The notes: generated by a model not told the origin, from the sequence alone. A DNA stretch of 64,000 nucleotides from Wenjunlia tyrosinilytica (GCF_014646055.1 NZ_BMMS01000010.1:77674-141673); one strand, 5' to 3'; counted from the first letter of the stretch, positions 26,001 to 33,712 are shown. Made by a program: numbers and translations.

Positions 26001-26389
26001 ACATGGGAGTGATCGTGCAGCACCGCCACGACGCCTCACTCGGCGGCGTCATGGTCACCTGCAACCCCACCCAGCGCGCCGACTTCCGCAATGTGTGCGT
26101 CAACTGCGTCGACGGGTCGGCCGAGGCCGTCGTCGAAGGCGCGACCCTGCCGATGCAGTACCTCTACAACACGGTGGAGGGCGGCGGCCGCACGGTGTCC
26201 CTCGGCGCCGCCGACGAGGACCTCGGTCCCGAGGCCAGGCAGCGGCTCGCCGAGCTGGCGCTCGCCGGAAGGCTTCTGCAGGGGCACTTCAGCGAGGACC
26301 TGACGTTCGCCCACCCGCTGGACATCGAGTGGCTGACGGACCCCTCGGGGCGGATGCACATGCTCCAGGTCCGCACCTACACCGCCTGA
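23033..26389 (+). CDS. ATP-grasp / swivel-His / PPDK-ATP-binding multidomain enzyme
   Basis: Protein of 1118 residues. Residues 1 to about 420 are an ATP-grasp ligase: TSVEAARDKRAMRAIW, PLLLKSAWSAGSTAHV and THTEVKLGAEGRMWVIETAA followed by RFGG (about 289-312), close to L-amino-acid ligases. About 470-640 is a region I cannot place (HILDSAIHAFHAHYIASEIL). About 680-715 holds CPTTPLSHTNVLAAGWGIPN, with His696 where PEP-utilising enzymes carry phosphohistidine. About 782-1118 is a PPDK/PEP-synthase ATP-binding domain: GYGTKAANLGELH, VVRSSSNAEDLPGFSA (about 928-943) and DIEWLTDPSGRMHMLQVR. The PEP-binding barrel is absent, as in rifampin phosphotransferase. I infer a two-step ATP-driven ligation and phosphorylation. 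The product is unknown. Confidence 0.85.
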   Translation: MSSVLLVHAVGGPPLEYSLPKVAAHAEVHLLALAPPPEASKDVWLPCCASVTQVPPPQSGTELVETITGLAGAVRADAVLTLSEFAVVAVARACRALGLAGAGTSVEAARDKRAMRAIWRDAAVPVPAFAEVRDEDEVREAFSRLNPPLLLKSAWSAGSTAHVTVTTPREARSAWRRATAVTRESARDGYGELHTEGACGDFLLEEIVTGTTDGWYDGSGWGDYVSVEGIVADGAYQPLCVSGRLPTVPPFTERASVTPADLPDDLQRRVEEVSRAAVDALGLDTCATHTEVKLGAEGRMWVIETAARFGGVMTLRQAEEVFGLDMIGMLVRQLLGEPVDYPEAMLVRGQGAAASLVVLPVDSEGRPWTEQPRWDFSAVDWGALLAPGSRIEAVRELSMPDGTPTLAYDPAEGGRTRAAVCFLTGDDAATVLADCHRVVDALPSALTEGCGEAPAGPSRAVPAAGPGGGGILDLPRFERLCGLLAGHPYVKVVVDRHRGDWHILDSAIHAFHAHYIASEILGMSLEELYEGLDGFNHSVYQDPGRRFLLGVISLHHRCEGPLPERFMVLETVEADTMGAELLSEFHAFVRRRLDDSLPLYVKPANHGQEASLDDIPEAVIPRVRGHELFAAADFVPLNPGEARGRLRWFPTAQDYRAARDANALAWYDIVAMPVVPDDIPRVTGLVNACPTTPLSHTNVLAAGWGIPNAVVRDIADRVERGGLDNAWVRYRVSTDGAVLAAVEEPDDVTEPHWHSEPVRIGTPRVERLSIVPICALRSGDRHGYGTKAANLGELHHVLRTGSPRLTGYYRVPRPPRANLLGHLADRLGAPRGADLADRAAEFLAEHVSAPEGIAVPFEFQQRFLASSPELQQRIGMLKMALELDAFATVDGLCAQLEHLVRTTPLPDGMVRRLHDQLVRHLAGSDALVVRSSSNAEDLPGFSAAGVYDSVSRVSDLTGLVDAVRNVWASLFSARSVRLRHQAGIPLDDTYMGVIVQHRHDASLGGVMVTCNPTQRADFRNVCVNCVDGSAEAVVEGATLPMQYLYNTVEGGGRTVSLGAADEDLGPEARQRLAELALAGRLLQGHFSEDLTFAHPLDIEWLTDPSGRMHMLQVRTYTA

Positions 26390-26402
26390 GAGGCCGACCC
26401 CC

Positions 26403-27794
26403 GTGCTCTCCTCCCCCTTCCCCTCCCGCGGAACCCGTTTGCCCGCGCTGCCCCCGGCCGCGCGGCGGGTCGTCCGGCTCAACAATGGCTTCCAGCTCTC
26501 GTTCAACCTCCTGTGGTGGATGCCGGTCTTCTACGACTACCAGCGCCACAGCGGCCTGACGGACGGCCAGATCTTCGGCATCCAGAGCATCTACTACCTC
26601 GCTTTCTGCTTTCTCGAGGTCCCCACGGGCCTGATCGCCGACCGCATCGGACCCCGGCGCTGCATGCACCTGGGCGCGGGCGTCATGGCCGCCGCCAATG
26701 TGCTCCCGGCGGTCCGCGCCGACTGCACCGGCTTCCTGCTGCACTTCCTCGCCCTGGCCGCCGCCCGGTCACTGGTCTCCGGCGCGGGAAGCGCGTACCT
26801 CTACGAGTGCCTGGACGCGCACGGAGCCAAGGACCGCTACGCCCAGGCGGAAGGCACCGCCCGTGCCCTCGGCCTCGCAGCCAAGATCGTCTGCTGGCCG
26901 TTCGTCGGCCTGGTGATGCGCCTGGACCACGCGGCGCCCTACTGGCTCACGGCGGTCAGCGCGAGCGCCTCGCTGGCGTGCGTGCTCGCCCTGCCCGCCC
27001 TGCCGCACCACCGGCCGGGCGGGGACGCGGCGCCGAGCGGTGGGCGGCCGGGTCCGCTCACCTCGCTGCGCAACGCCCTGTCCGTCCTGCGGGGCTCTCG
27101 GGTGCTCGGCCCGCTCATGGTCCAGGGCGTCGCCGTCTTCACCCTCGCCCGCATCTGCCAGGTCAACCTCTTCCAGCCGCTCCTGCTCGACAAGCAGATC
27201 CCCGTGGTGGACCACGGCGCCCTGCTGTCCGCCATGACGCTCGCCGAGGCGGTCGGAGCCTCACGTCCGGGGCTGATCCGGCGCAGGATGAGCGACTCCG
27301 GGGCCGTCTTCGTCCTCAGCCTGGTCATGGCCGGATCGCTGGGCGCCACCGTCCTCGCGGACGGCAGGACCACCGTTGTCCTGCTGTGCCTGTTCGCGGT
27401 GGCGGGCGGACTGGCGTACCCGGTGCAGCGCCATCTGATCAACGACGCCATCCCGTCGATCCCCTACCGGGCGACACTGCTGTCGCTGGAGTCCATCATC
27501 GACCGCGGAGTCTGCGCGCTGGTGGCCCTTGCGGTCGGTGCCTACCTCGCCGACGACCGGCTCCATACCCTGCTCGTCCAGTCGGCCGTCGGCACCTGCG
27601 TGCTCCTCGCCGCGGTCGGTGTCCTCCTGCGACTCCTGCGGCGCCCCGGCCTGCAAGCGGCCGGGACGGACGCCGGGGAAGTCTCCCGGGAAGCCCTTCA
27701 GGAAGCCCCTCGGGAGGTCCTTCAGGAGGCGCCGCCGGCCGTGTCGGTGAGTGCCGGTGGCCAGACGGCCGGATCGAGCAGTCCCAGGGCGTAG
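26403..27794 (+). CDS. MFS transporter paired with the ATP-grasp fusion
   Basis: Membrane protein of 463 residues with about 12 hydrophobic segments. Residues 25-60 include RRVVRLNNGFQLSFNLLWWM, and GIQSIYYLAFCFLEVPTGLIADRIGPRRC is the MFS motif A loop between TM2 and TM3. The GTG start is 13 bp after the fusion gene's stop, so the two are one operon, and export of the fusion enzyme's product (or of a drug) is the natural guess. The C-terminal 30 residues are soluble and repetitive (EALQEAPREVLQEAPP) and are encoded in the zone that overlaps the convergent regulator gene by 73 bp. Confidence 0.85.
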   Translation: MLSSPFPSRGTRLPALPPAARRVVRLNNGFQLSFNLLWWMPVFYDYQRHSGLTDGQIFGIQSIYYLAFCFLEVPTGLIADRIGPRRCMHLGAGVMAAANVLPAVRADCTGFLLHFLALAAARSLVSGAGSAYLYECLDAHGAKDRYAQAEGTARALGLAAKIVCWPFVGLVMRLDHAAPYWLTAVSASASLACVLALPALPHHRPGGDAAPSGGRPGPLTSLRNALSVLRGSRVLGPLMVQGVAVFTLARICQVNLFQPLLLDKQIPVVDHGALLSAMTLAEAVGASRPGLIRRRMSDSGAVFVLSLVMAGSLGATVLADGRTTVVLLCLFAVAGGLAYPVQRHLINDAIPSIPYRATLLSLESIIDRGVCALVALAVGAYLADDRLHTLLVQSAVGTCVLLAAVGVLLRLLRRPGLQAAGTDAGEVSREALQEAPREVLQEAPPAVSVSAGGQTAGSSSPRA

Positions 27795-29104
27795 GCCCGA
27801 GCCACCACCGCCGTCCGGGAGGGAGCTTCCAGCACGGTCCTCAGCCGCCGGAGGTGGTAGTCGAGCGCCTGGCGGGACAGGCCGAGGGCCGCCCCTATGC
27901 CGGTGTTGGCGTCCCCCCGGGCCAGGCGCAGCAGGACCTGTTCCTGAATCGGAGTCAGCTCCACCTCCTCGCGGTGCTCCACCCCGAGGGCGCTCGCGAG
28001 TGTCAGGAGCCGGTCCGGGCGGCCCTGCGCCCGGGCCACGGCCAGATCGGCGCGGACCATGCGCCGCCCGCCGCTGCCGGTGCGGCACTTCAGACGCACA
28101 CGGCGGCGCTGTGTCCGGCCCTCGACGAGGGTCCGCCAGGCGCGGAGCGCCCGCTCGGCGTCGCGGTCGGGGACGAGGTGGTCGCGGACATGGCTGCCCT
28201 CGAGCGCCCCCACGGTGGTGGAGAGAAGGTCGGCGGCGCCCGGGCTGGCCCGCTCGATACGGCCCTGGAGGGAGAAGGTGATCGAGGCGACGCCCGAGCG
28301 GTCGCGCAGCGCGTGCAGGTCCTCGTCGGCCGCGGCCTTCTCGTCGAGCGCGTGGAGGTAGTCGGTCACATCGACGTAGATCCCGCCCACGCAGGGCCCG
28401 TTGGCCGTGTCGAGCGGGAACCGGTGGCCGAGCGCGCGTCCCGCGGTGCCGTCGGGGCGGACGAAGGACAGGGCGTGCCGGATGGGGCGTCCGCTCTCCA
28501 GGACCTCCTGGTCCAGGAGACGGAAGCGGGGCACGTCCGCGTCGGGCTCGACCTGGTCGATGGTGCGGCCGATGATCGAGGCGGGATCGCAGCGGTACAG
28601 GTGGGCGTAGGCGGCGTTGACCCACAGATACCGCCCCGAGGCGTCCCGTACGAAGGCGGCGGCGGGCACATAGGCGGCGAAGGCGTCGTACCGCTCCCGC
28701 TCGTGGACTCCGAGCGTCACATCGACCGCGGCCCCCGCCACCCCTCGGACGCGGCCGGACTCGTCGTGGCGAGGGCCGACCACCGCGTCCAGCAGGCGGC
28801 CGCCGCTCCTCGCCTGCCAGCGCACGATCTCCCCGCCGAGGGCCCGGTCGTGCGGGGCGCGGTCGTCGGCCGGGGGACCCGAGCGCCGCTCCAGCCTGGT
28901 CTCCGCGCGGCCCTCCGGGTGCCGGTGAGCCCGCCTCGGCCCGGAGCCGGCAGCGGCTTCCCGGTGGGTGAGCACCCGGGAACCGGTCCCGAGGGCGTCG
29001 AGGGCGGATCCGCCGCCGTGCGAGGTGATCCGCCGGTCCGGGTCGGTCTCCCACCAGGCGATGGGCAACCGCTCGAACAGCCGCACCCACGACTCGTCCT
29101 CCAC
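27722..29104 (-). CDS. PAS-domain LuxR-type transcriptional regulator
   Basis: Protein of 460 residues, GTG start with GGAAGGAG upstream. The N-terminal 130 residues are PAS-like (LFERLPIAWWETDPDRRITS). About 140-260 is a clear PAS domain (PAAAFVRDASGRYLWVNAAYAHLY, IGRTIDQVEPD). About 265-370 is a third PAS-like unit (SITFSLQGRIERASPGAADLL). The C-terminus (about 385-440) is a LuxR-type HTH: LTPIQEQVLLRLARGDANTG then LGLSRQALDYHLRRLRTVL. It has no receiver domain, so a bound ligand rather than a kinase probably controls it. It is convergent with the MFS gene and likely regulates that operon. Confidence 0.85.
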   Translation of the reverse strand: MEDESWVRLFERLPIAWWETDPDRRITSHGGGSALDALGTGSRVLTHREAAAGSGPRRAHRHPEGRAETRLERRSGPPADDRAPHDRALGGEIVRWQARSGGRLLDAVVGPRHDESGRVRGVAGAAVDVTLGVHERERYDAFAAYVPAAAFVRDASGRYLWVNAAYAHLYRCDPASIIGRTIDQVEPDADVPRFRLLDQEVLESGRPIRHALSFVRPDGTAGRALGHRFPLDTANGPCVGGIYVDVTDYLHALDEKAAADEDLHALRDRSGVASITFSLQGRIERASPGAADLLSTTVGALEGSHVRDHLVPDRDAERALRAWRTLVEGRTQRRRVRLKCRTGSGGRRMVRADLAVARAQGRPDRLLTLASALGVEHREEVELTPIQEQVLLRLARGDANTGIGAALGLSRQALDYHLRRLRTVLEAPSRTAVVARAYALGLLDPAVWPPALTDTAGGAS

Positions 29105-29113
29105 CCGGCGCTC

Positions 29114-29142
29114 CTTCCGTTCGACACACGGTCAAACGGAAG
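29114..29142 (-). promoter_or_regulatory. Inverted repeat covering the ribosome-binding site of the PAS-LuxR gene
   Basis: Arms CTTCCGTT (29114-29121) and AACGGAAG (29135-29142) with a 13-nt spacer. On the mRNA the 3' arm includes the first part of the GGAAGGAG Shine-Dalgarno sequence. It could be a translation-blocking hairpin or a protein operator. Confidence 0.45.
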
Positions 29143-29268
29143 CTCGCACACCGTGGCTCGGGAGGCGGTGACGGCAGATGTGATCAAGCCACGCCGATCC
29201 GGGCCCGGACGGCTCGGGCCCGGATGCCTGCCGCGGCCGACGGCGCCGGGGCGACGTGGCCCGGTTGC

Positions 29269-30525
29269 TCAGTGGGCGACGCTGTCGGACCTGGGGCCGA
29301 GCTCGTCCTCCCCGGTGCCGGGCGGGTCCGGGCGATCACCCGCGGTCTGCGCTCTCGATGCTTCCAGCCTGCCCCCTCCCTGGGCACCCCCGGATGCCTC
29401 CGGCACCACGGCCACGGGCCGCCACCACGGTTCGAGCGCGGGCAGGTTGGCCGGTTCGAACGGCACACCGGGCTTCGGCACCACGACGTCCACGCCCGCT
29501 CGGTGCGCCGCGGCCACCGTCCGCTCGGCGGGCTCCTCCCACGGATGCGGCGCGAGGTTGAACGTCCCCCAGTGGATGGGCAGCAGGGCCCCGTGCGATG
29601 TGCCCCCGGACAGGTCGATGTGCGTGCGTACGCCGTCCTCCGGGAGCATGTGGATGTCGGGCCAGAACTCGCTGTAGGCGCCGATCTGCACCATGGACGC
29701 GTCGAACGGGCCGTGCTCGGCACCGATCTTGGCGAATCCGGGGAAGTATCCGGTGTCACCGCTGTGGAAGACGCGGTGCTCCGGTCCGGCGACGACCCAG
29801 GACGCCCACAGGGTGTACTTGCTGTTGCGCAGGCCGCGGCCGCAGAAGTGGCGGGCGGGGGTGGCGGTGAGGGTCAGTCCCGCAGCCTGCGCCGACTCGT
29901 CCCAGTCCAGCTCGATGACGCGGTCGGCCGGAACCTTCCAGTGCTCCAGATGCGCCCCCACGCCCAGCGGCACCGCGAAGACCGCGGGCGAGTCGATGAG
30001 CGCGCGCACCGTCGGCATGTCCAGGTGGTCGTAGTGGTCGTGCGAGATCACGACCACATCCACATCGCCGAGCTCGGACAGCGGGATCGGGACGGGGTGG
30101 AGCCGCTTGGGCCCCGCGAACGCGAAGGGCGAGCATCGGGCACCCCACACCGGATCGAACAGCACTCGGGCGCCGTCGATCTCCGCCAGCACCGAGGCAT
30201 GCCCCATCCACGTCAGCCGCAGCCCGCTGGAGGGCGGCTCGGCCAGCTCCCCGGCGGTCAGCGAGTGCACCGGAACAGGCGAGGCCGGTGACCGCCGCGC
30301 ACGGTCGGCCGAGCGCAGGCTGCTGCGCACGAAGCCGCTGGTGGAGCCCGGCAGCATCATCCGGGTGGGCAGCGGATTGCGGAACGCTCCGTCAACGAAG
30401 TTCGGGGAGCGGTGGATCCGCTCCAGCCGCTCACCCGTGGGCAGGGCTCCGAAAGCGGGCAGCTTCGGCAGCCTGCTGCCGAGGGAGCCGTCGGCTCGGG
30501 CGGGCCGACTGTTCGATGCGGGCAC
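29269..30525 (-). CDS. Metallo-beta-lactamase-fold hydrolase (NAPE-PLD/UlaG-like)
   Basis: Protein of 418 residues, GTG start at 30525 with GAGGAGG about 6 nt upstream. LRLTWMGHASVLAEIDGARVLFDPVWG, then DVVVISHDHYDHLDMPTV with the HxHxDH zinc motif, ARHFCGRG, HRVFHSGDTGYFPGF, GTSHGALLPIHWGTFNL and HPWEEPAERTV give all metal ligands of the N-acyl-phosphatidylethanolamine phospholipase D-like branch. The first about 90 residues carry RNPLPTRMMLPGSTSGFVRS, also seen in that branch. It may act on membrane lipid head groups. The last about 45 residues are disordered and acidic. Confidence 0.9.
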   Translation of the reverse strand: MPASNSRPARADGSLGSRLPKLPAFGALPTGERLERIHRSPNFVDGAFRNPLPTRMMLPGSTSGFVRSSLRSADRARRSPASPVPVHSLTAGELAEPPSSGLRLTWMGHASVLAEIDGARVLFDPVWGARCSPFAFAGPKRLHPVPIPLSELGDVDVVVISHDHYDHLDMPTVRALIDSPAVFAVPLGVGAHLEHWKVPADRVIELDWDESAQAAGLTLTATPARHFCGRGLRNSKYTLWASWVVAGPEHRVFHSGDTGYFPGFAKIGAEHGPFDASMVQIGAYSEFWPDIHMLPEDGVRTHIDLSGGTSHGALLPIHWGTFNLAPHPWEEPAERTVAAAHRAGVDVVVPKPGVPFEPANLPALEPWWRPVAVVPEASGGAQGGGRLEASRAQTAGDRPDPPGTGEDELGPRSDSVAH

Positions 30526-30715
30526 AGCACCTCCTCGCGCGGAAGACGACCTTCCTGAGCCCGAGCGTACTGGGCCCGGCCGACATCCACCCCCGCGAGT
30601 GAGCCGATCTTGCCCGGGCTCCCCGAGCCGCGGGATTGCGGCAGGTGGGGCGGGAGGCGCGCCGCGTACGATCCGCGGGACAGGGTGCGGGGAACGCGTC
30701 GGGAAGAGGGACACG

Positions 30716-31453
30716 GTGCCGGGGACGGTGGATCCAGTGGACGCGGCACTGCGTGAAGCCGCCGCGGTGGGCCCCTTCTTCGCCCTCTGTCCCGAGGGGC
30801 GGCCGTTCGACCAGGGCCGGCTTCCGCTCGCACATGTGTACAGCGCCCCCGAGGGGCCGCTGGTGGCGAGGATCGACGCCGTGGCCGCGGCCCTGCGGAC
30901 CGGCGACAGGCGGGTGGCCGCCTCCATCGCCTTCCAGGGGCTGGCCGCACGCCTGTGGTCCGTCGCCCTCGGCGCGGCCGTCCTCGGGGAGCGGCTGCCG
31001 GACCTCGGCCCCGAGCGCCTGCGGTGGAATCCGGCCCGTACCGCCCCGGACGACCTCTGGCTGCCCACGCCCCGGCAGGCGGCCCGCGACGACGGGGACC
31101 TCCCGGCCGCGCTGCGCTCCGCGGTCCTCCACGGCCACCTGCTCCCCCTGCACCGGGCGACGATCGCGGTGTGCTCGGTCTCGAGCCGTGTCCTGTGGGG
31201 CAACGCGGCCTCCGCGCTCGTGGGCTCCCTGCGGGTCCTGCACGGCTGGTGCCGGACGGCGGGCCGCCCACGGGCCGCGGACAGGGCCCTGTCGCTGTGC
31301 CGGTCAGTCCTGGACGACCCCCTGATGCGGGAGACCGGGACGCTGCACGAGGACGCCGGTGCCCCCGCGTTCGTCCGGCGCGGTTGCTGCCTGTACTACC
31401 GCGTTCCCGGCGGCGGTCTGTGCGGGGACTGCGTCCTCGCGCACTGCCGCTGA
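30716..31453 (+). CDS. FhuF-like (2Fe-2S) iron reductase
   Basis: Protein of 245 residues from GTG 30716 (GGGAAGAGGG upstream). The C-terminal motif RRGCCLYYRVPGGGLCGDCV is CC-x10-C-x2-C, the iron-sulfur ligand set of FhuF-type ferric-siderophore reductases. LAARLWSVALGAAVLGERLPDL and VLWGNAASALVGSLRVL match the helical body of the family. It reduces ferric iron from siderophores in the cytoplasm. It is divergent from the metallo-hydrolase, and the next gene is the siderophore-interacting reductase, so two iron-release enzymes stand together. No iron box is visible in front of this gene. Confidence 0.88.
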   Translation: MPGTVDPVDAALREAAAVGPFFALCPEGRPFDQGRLPLAHVYSAPEGPLVARIDAVAAALRTGDRRVAASIAFQGLAARLWSVALGAAVLGERLPDLGPERLRWNPARTAPDDLWLPTPRQAARDDGDLPAALRSAVLHGHLLPLHRATIAVCSVSSRVLWGNAASALVGSLRVLHGWCRTAGRPRAADRALSLCRSVLDDPLMRETGTLHEDAGAPAFVRRGCCLYYRVPGGGLCGDCVLAHCR

Positions 31454-31559
31454 CCGGCCCGGGGGCGGACCGTGGGGTGCCCGGACCCGTCCGCGGGAGC
31501 ACGAGACCGGGCGCGGCCCGCGGGAGCCGGGGCGGGACTCCCTCGGCGGCGCGCGGAGC

Positions 31560-31660
31560 GCGGGATCAAGAGGAGCGCGGGATCACGGGAGCCGCGGGAT
31601 CATGGGGACGGCGGGATCACGGGGGCCGTGGGATCAAGGGGCCGCGGGATCACGAGGAGG
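31560..31660. repeat. Six tandem 17-bp repeats at the 3' end of the siderophore-interacting gene
   Basis: Units follow GCGGGATCACGGGGGCC with variants at the middle and end. Five units are 17 bp and one is 16 bp. The last copy contains the stop codon of the minus-strand gene that ends at 31650. There are no unique spacers, so it is not a CRISPR array. Confidence 0.85.
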
Positions 31661-32603
31661 AGCCCGCCTCCTCCTCGCTGACGCCGCGGTTCCACTCCGC
31701 CTTGGACGCCTGCCAGCCGTCCTCGTCGACACCGCGCCGCCAGTAGCCGGAGACCGACAGCCGCGCGGGGGCGATGCCCCGCTCCATGCGCAGGAGGCGG
31801 CGCAGTTCCCTGACGAAGTCCGCCTCGCCGTGCACGAACGCCTGCACATCGCCGGAGGGGAACTCCAGGGCCCGTACGGCCTCCACCAGGGCGGCGCCAA
31901 CCGGGCGTTCGCCCCGGTGCACCCATACGACCTCGGCCTCACCGGGCGTCTCCAGCTTCAGTTCCTCCTCGGGTCCCGCGACCTCGAGGAAGACCCGGGC
32001 CGGGGCCCCGGACGGCAGTCGTTCGAGGGAGGCCGCGACGGCGGGCAGCGCGCTCTCGTCGCCCACGAGCAGATGCCAGTCGGCCCCCGCGTCGGGGGCG
32101 TACCCGCCGCCGGGCCCGAGGAAGAGCAGTTCGTCGCCCGGCTTGGCACGGGCGGCCCAGGGGCCGGCCAGCCCTTCGTCGCCGTGGTGCACGAAGTCGA
32201 CCGCCAGCTCCGGCACCGACGCGTCGAAGGAGCGGACGGTGTAGGTGCGGGTGACCGGCCACTGCTCGCGCGGCAGGTCCCGGCGCACGGCCTCCATGTC
32301 CATCGGCCGCGGGTACTCCACGCCGGGCCGGGGGAAGAGCAGCTTGATGTAGTGGTCGGTGTACTGCCCGGCCGTGAACTCCGCAAGTCCCGGTCCGCCG
32401 ACGACGACGCGGATCATGTGCGGGCTCAGCCGCTCGGTGCGCAGGACCGTACCCCGGTGCAGTTGACGCCTCCCGCGCTCCGGCCGTCCCTGCCCGCCCC
32501 GCGCGTCCTGCCCGCCCTGACCGCTCTGTGCGTCCTGCCCGTCCTGTGCGTCCTGCCCGCGCCGCCGGTTCGGCGTGTCCTGCCGGCCCTGTGGGTCTGC
32601 CAT
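31650..32603 (-). CDS. Siderophore-interacting FAD-dependent ferric reductase (SIP family)
   Basis: Protein of 317 residues from ATG 32603 (GAGGGG 7 nt upstream; the ATG at 32609 is too close to it). Residues 1-45 are a low-complexity tail with repeated GQDAQDGQDAQSGQ. From about 50: GTVLRTERLSPHMIRVVVGGP, then PVTRTYTVRSFDA (the RxYTxR FAD-binding motif), FVHHGDEGLAGPWAARAKPGDEL, HLLVGDESALPAVAASLERL and FVHGEADFVRELRRLL. All are SIP hallmarks. It reduces ferric siderophores using NAD(P)H. An iron box lies 52 bp upstream, so repression by an IdeR/DmdR regulator in iron-replete cells is expected. Confidence 0.94.
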   Translation of the reverse strand: MADPQGRQDTPNRRRGQDAQDGQDAQSGQGGQDARGGQGRPERGRRQLHRGTVLRTERLSPHMIRVVVGGPGLAEFTAGQYTDHYIKLLFPRPGVEYPRPMDMEAVRRDLPREQWPVTRTYTVRSFDASVPELAVDFVHHGDEGLAGPWAARAKPGDELLFLGPGGGYAPDAGADWHLLVGDESALPAVAASLERLPSGAPARVFLEVAGPEEELKLETPGEAEVVWVHRGERPVGAALVEAVRALEFPSGDVQAFVHGEADFVRELRRLLRMERGIAPARLSVSGYWRRGVDEDGWQASKAEWNRGVSEEEAGSSS

Positions 32604-32654
32604 CGCCATTCCCCTCGTGGGTGCCCTGCCCGGACCCTCGGCCCGAGCATCAAC

Positions 32655-32673
32655 TTAGGTAAGGCTAACTTAA
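32655..32673. promoter_or_regulatory. Iron box (IdeR/DmdR operator)
   Basis: TTAGGTAAGGCTAACTTAA matches the actinomycete iron-box consensus TTAGGTTAGGCTAACCTAA at 17 of 19 positions. It lies upstream of the siderophore-interacting gene. Confidence 0.9.
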
Positions 32674-32764
32674 TGGTCGGGGGGTCCGGGAGACCGGCTC
32701 CATCGTTGCTGCCCGGCGGCGTGGCGGTCGCCGCCGGGAAGGTCCCCCGCGGGTGCGGTCACCG

Positions 32765-32770
32765 TACAAT
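32765..32770 (+). promoter_or_regulatory. -10 element of a leaderless DUF4429 message
   Basis: TACAAT ends 6 nt before the ATG at 32777. No SD is present, so transcription probably starts at the A of the start codon. Confidence 0.55.
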
Positions 32771-32776
32771 CCGCCC

Positions 32777-33712
32777 ATGGCAGAGGTCACTTCACGCGAA
32801 GGCACCTGGACGTTCGACGGTGACACCATCCGGATCGTGCCGGGAAGCGACCGCGCCATCCACAAGCTGCGCAAGACCCTCGGGGAGGTCGCCGTGCCGC
32901 TGGCGGCCGTGGCCGGCCTCGCCCATGAGGCGGGCCGCAAGGCCGGGCGGCTCAAGCTCAGGCTGCGCGACGGCGCCGACCCGTTCACCCAGGCCGTGGG
33001 CGGCAGGCTCCCCGGGGACGCCGACCCCTACCGCATGACCGTCGCCACCGACCGTACCGGCGCCGCCGAGTACTTCGTGGACGAGGTGCGCAACGCGCTC
33101 CTGCTCGAGCAGGTCCCGGAGGGCGCGAGCGACCGGTACCTCATGCCCGGCCCGGGCGTGCCCATATCGGCGTCGGCGGCGGACGGCGCGGCGGCGTTCG
33201 ACGGGGAGTACGTGCGCCTGCAGTGGAACTGGCTGACCGAGGAGAGCAAGCGCTCGGCCGGACCGCGGCAGATCGCGCTCAAGGACATCAGCGGCGTGGA
33301 GTGGCATCCGTCGATCGGACTCGACGGCGGCCACCTCCGCTTCCGCGTCAATGACTCCGCCGGCACCCCGCAGAAGACCAAGTACGACCCCAACTCCCTG
33401 GTGCTGTGGGGCACCAAGAAGGAGACCAGCGGTACGGCGCTGCTCGCCGCCGCGGTCGTCGCCCGCATTCCGCACCCGTTCGCCGTGGCGGATGCCGTGC
33501 CGTCCGCGACCGCGCCGCCGGCTCTCGCGCAGGCGCCGACCGCGGCCGCGGGTGAGATCCCCACCGACGCCGTGCCGCCGGGCGCTGCCGATCCGGACGA
33601 CGCCGACGCCCTCCTGCGCCGCCTGCGCGAACTCGGCGGACTCCATCGCGACGGAGTCCTCACCGACGAGGAGTTCACCGCCGCCAAGCAGGCGATCCTG
33701 CGCCGCCTGTGA
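32777..33712 (+). CDS. DUF4429 protein with C-terminal SHOCT domain
   Basis: Protein of 311 residues. Two DUF4429 units: about 1-110 (TSREGTWTFDGDTIRIVPG then GEVAVPLAAVAGLAHE) and about 130-230 (AAFDGEYVRLQWNWLTEESK, IALKDISGVEWHPSI). An Ala/Pro-rich linker leads to a SHOCT motif at about 280-311 (DALLRRLRELGGLHRDGVLTDEEF). DUF4429 resembles PH/bPH-type beta domains and SHOCT is an oligomerisation or recruitment motif. The role is unknown. It is expressed from an apparently leaderless promoter. The stop lies in a triplicated 18-bp repeat. Confidence 0.88.
   Translation: MAEVTSREGTWTFDGDTIRIVPGSDRAIHKLRKTLGEVAVPLAAVAGLAHEAGRKAGRLKLRLRDGADPFTQAVGGRLPGDADPYRMTVATDRTGAAEYFVDEVRNALLLEQVPEGASDRYLMPGPGVPISASAADGAAAFDGEYVRLQWNWLTEESKRSAGPRQIALKDISGVEWHPSIGLDGGHLRFRVNDSAGTPQKTKYDPNSLVLWGTKKETSGTALLAAAVVARIPHPFAVADAVPSATAPPALAQAPTAAAGEIPTDAVPPGAADPDDADALLRRLRELGGLHRDGVLTDEEFTAAKQAILRRL

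Noticed and set aside
31560-31660. CRISPR-like array
   Set aside because: The units are direct tandem copies without spacers.
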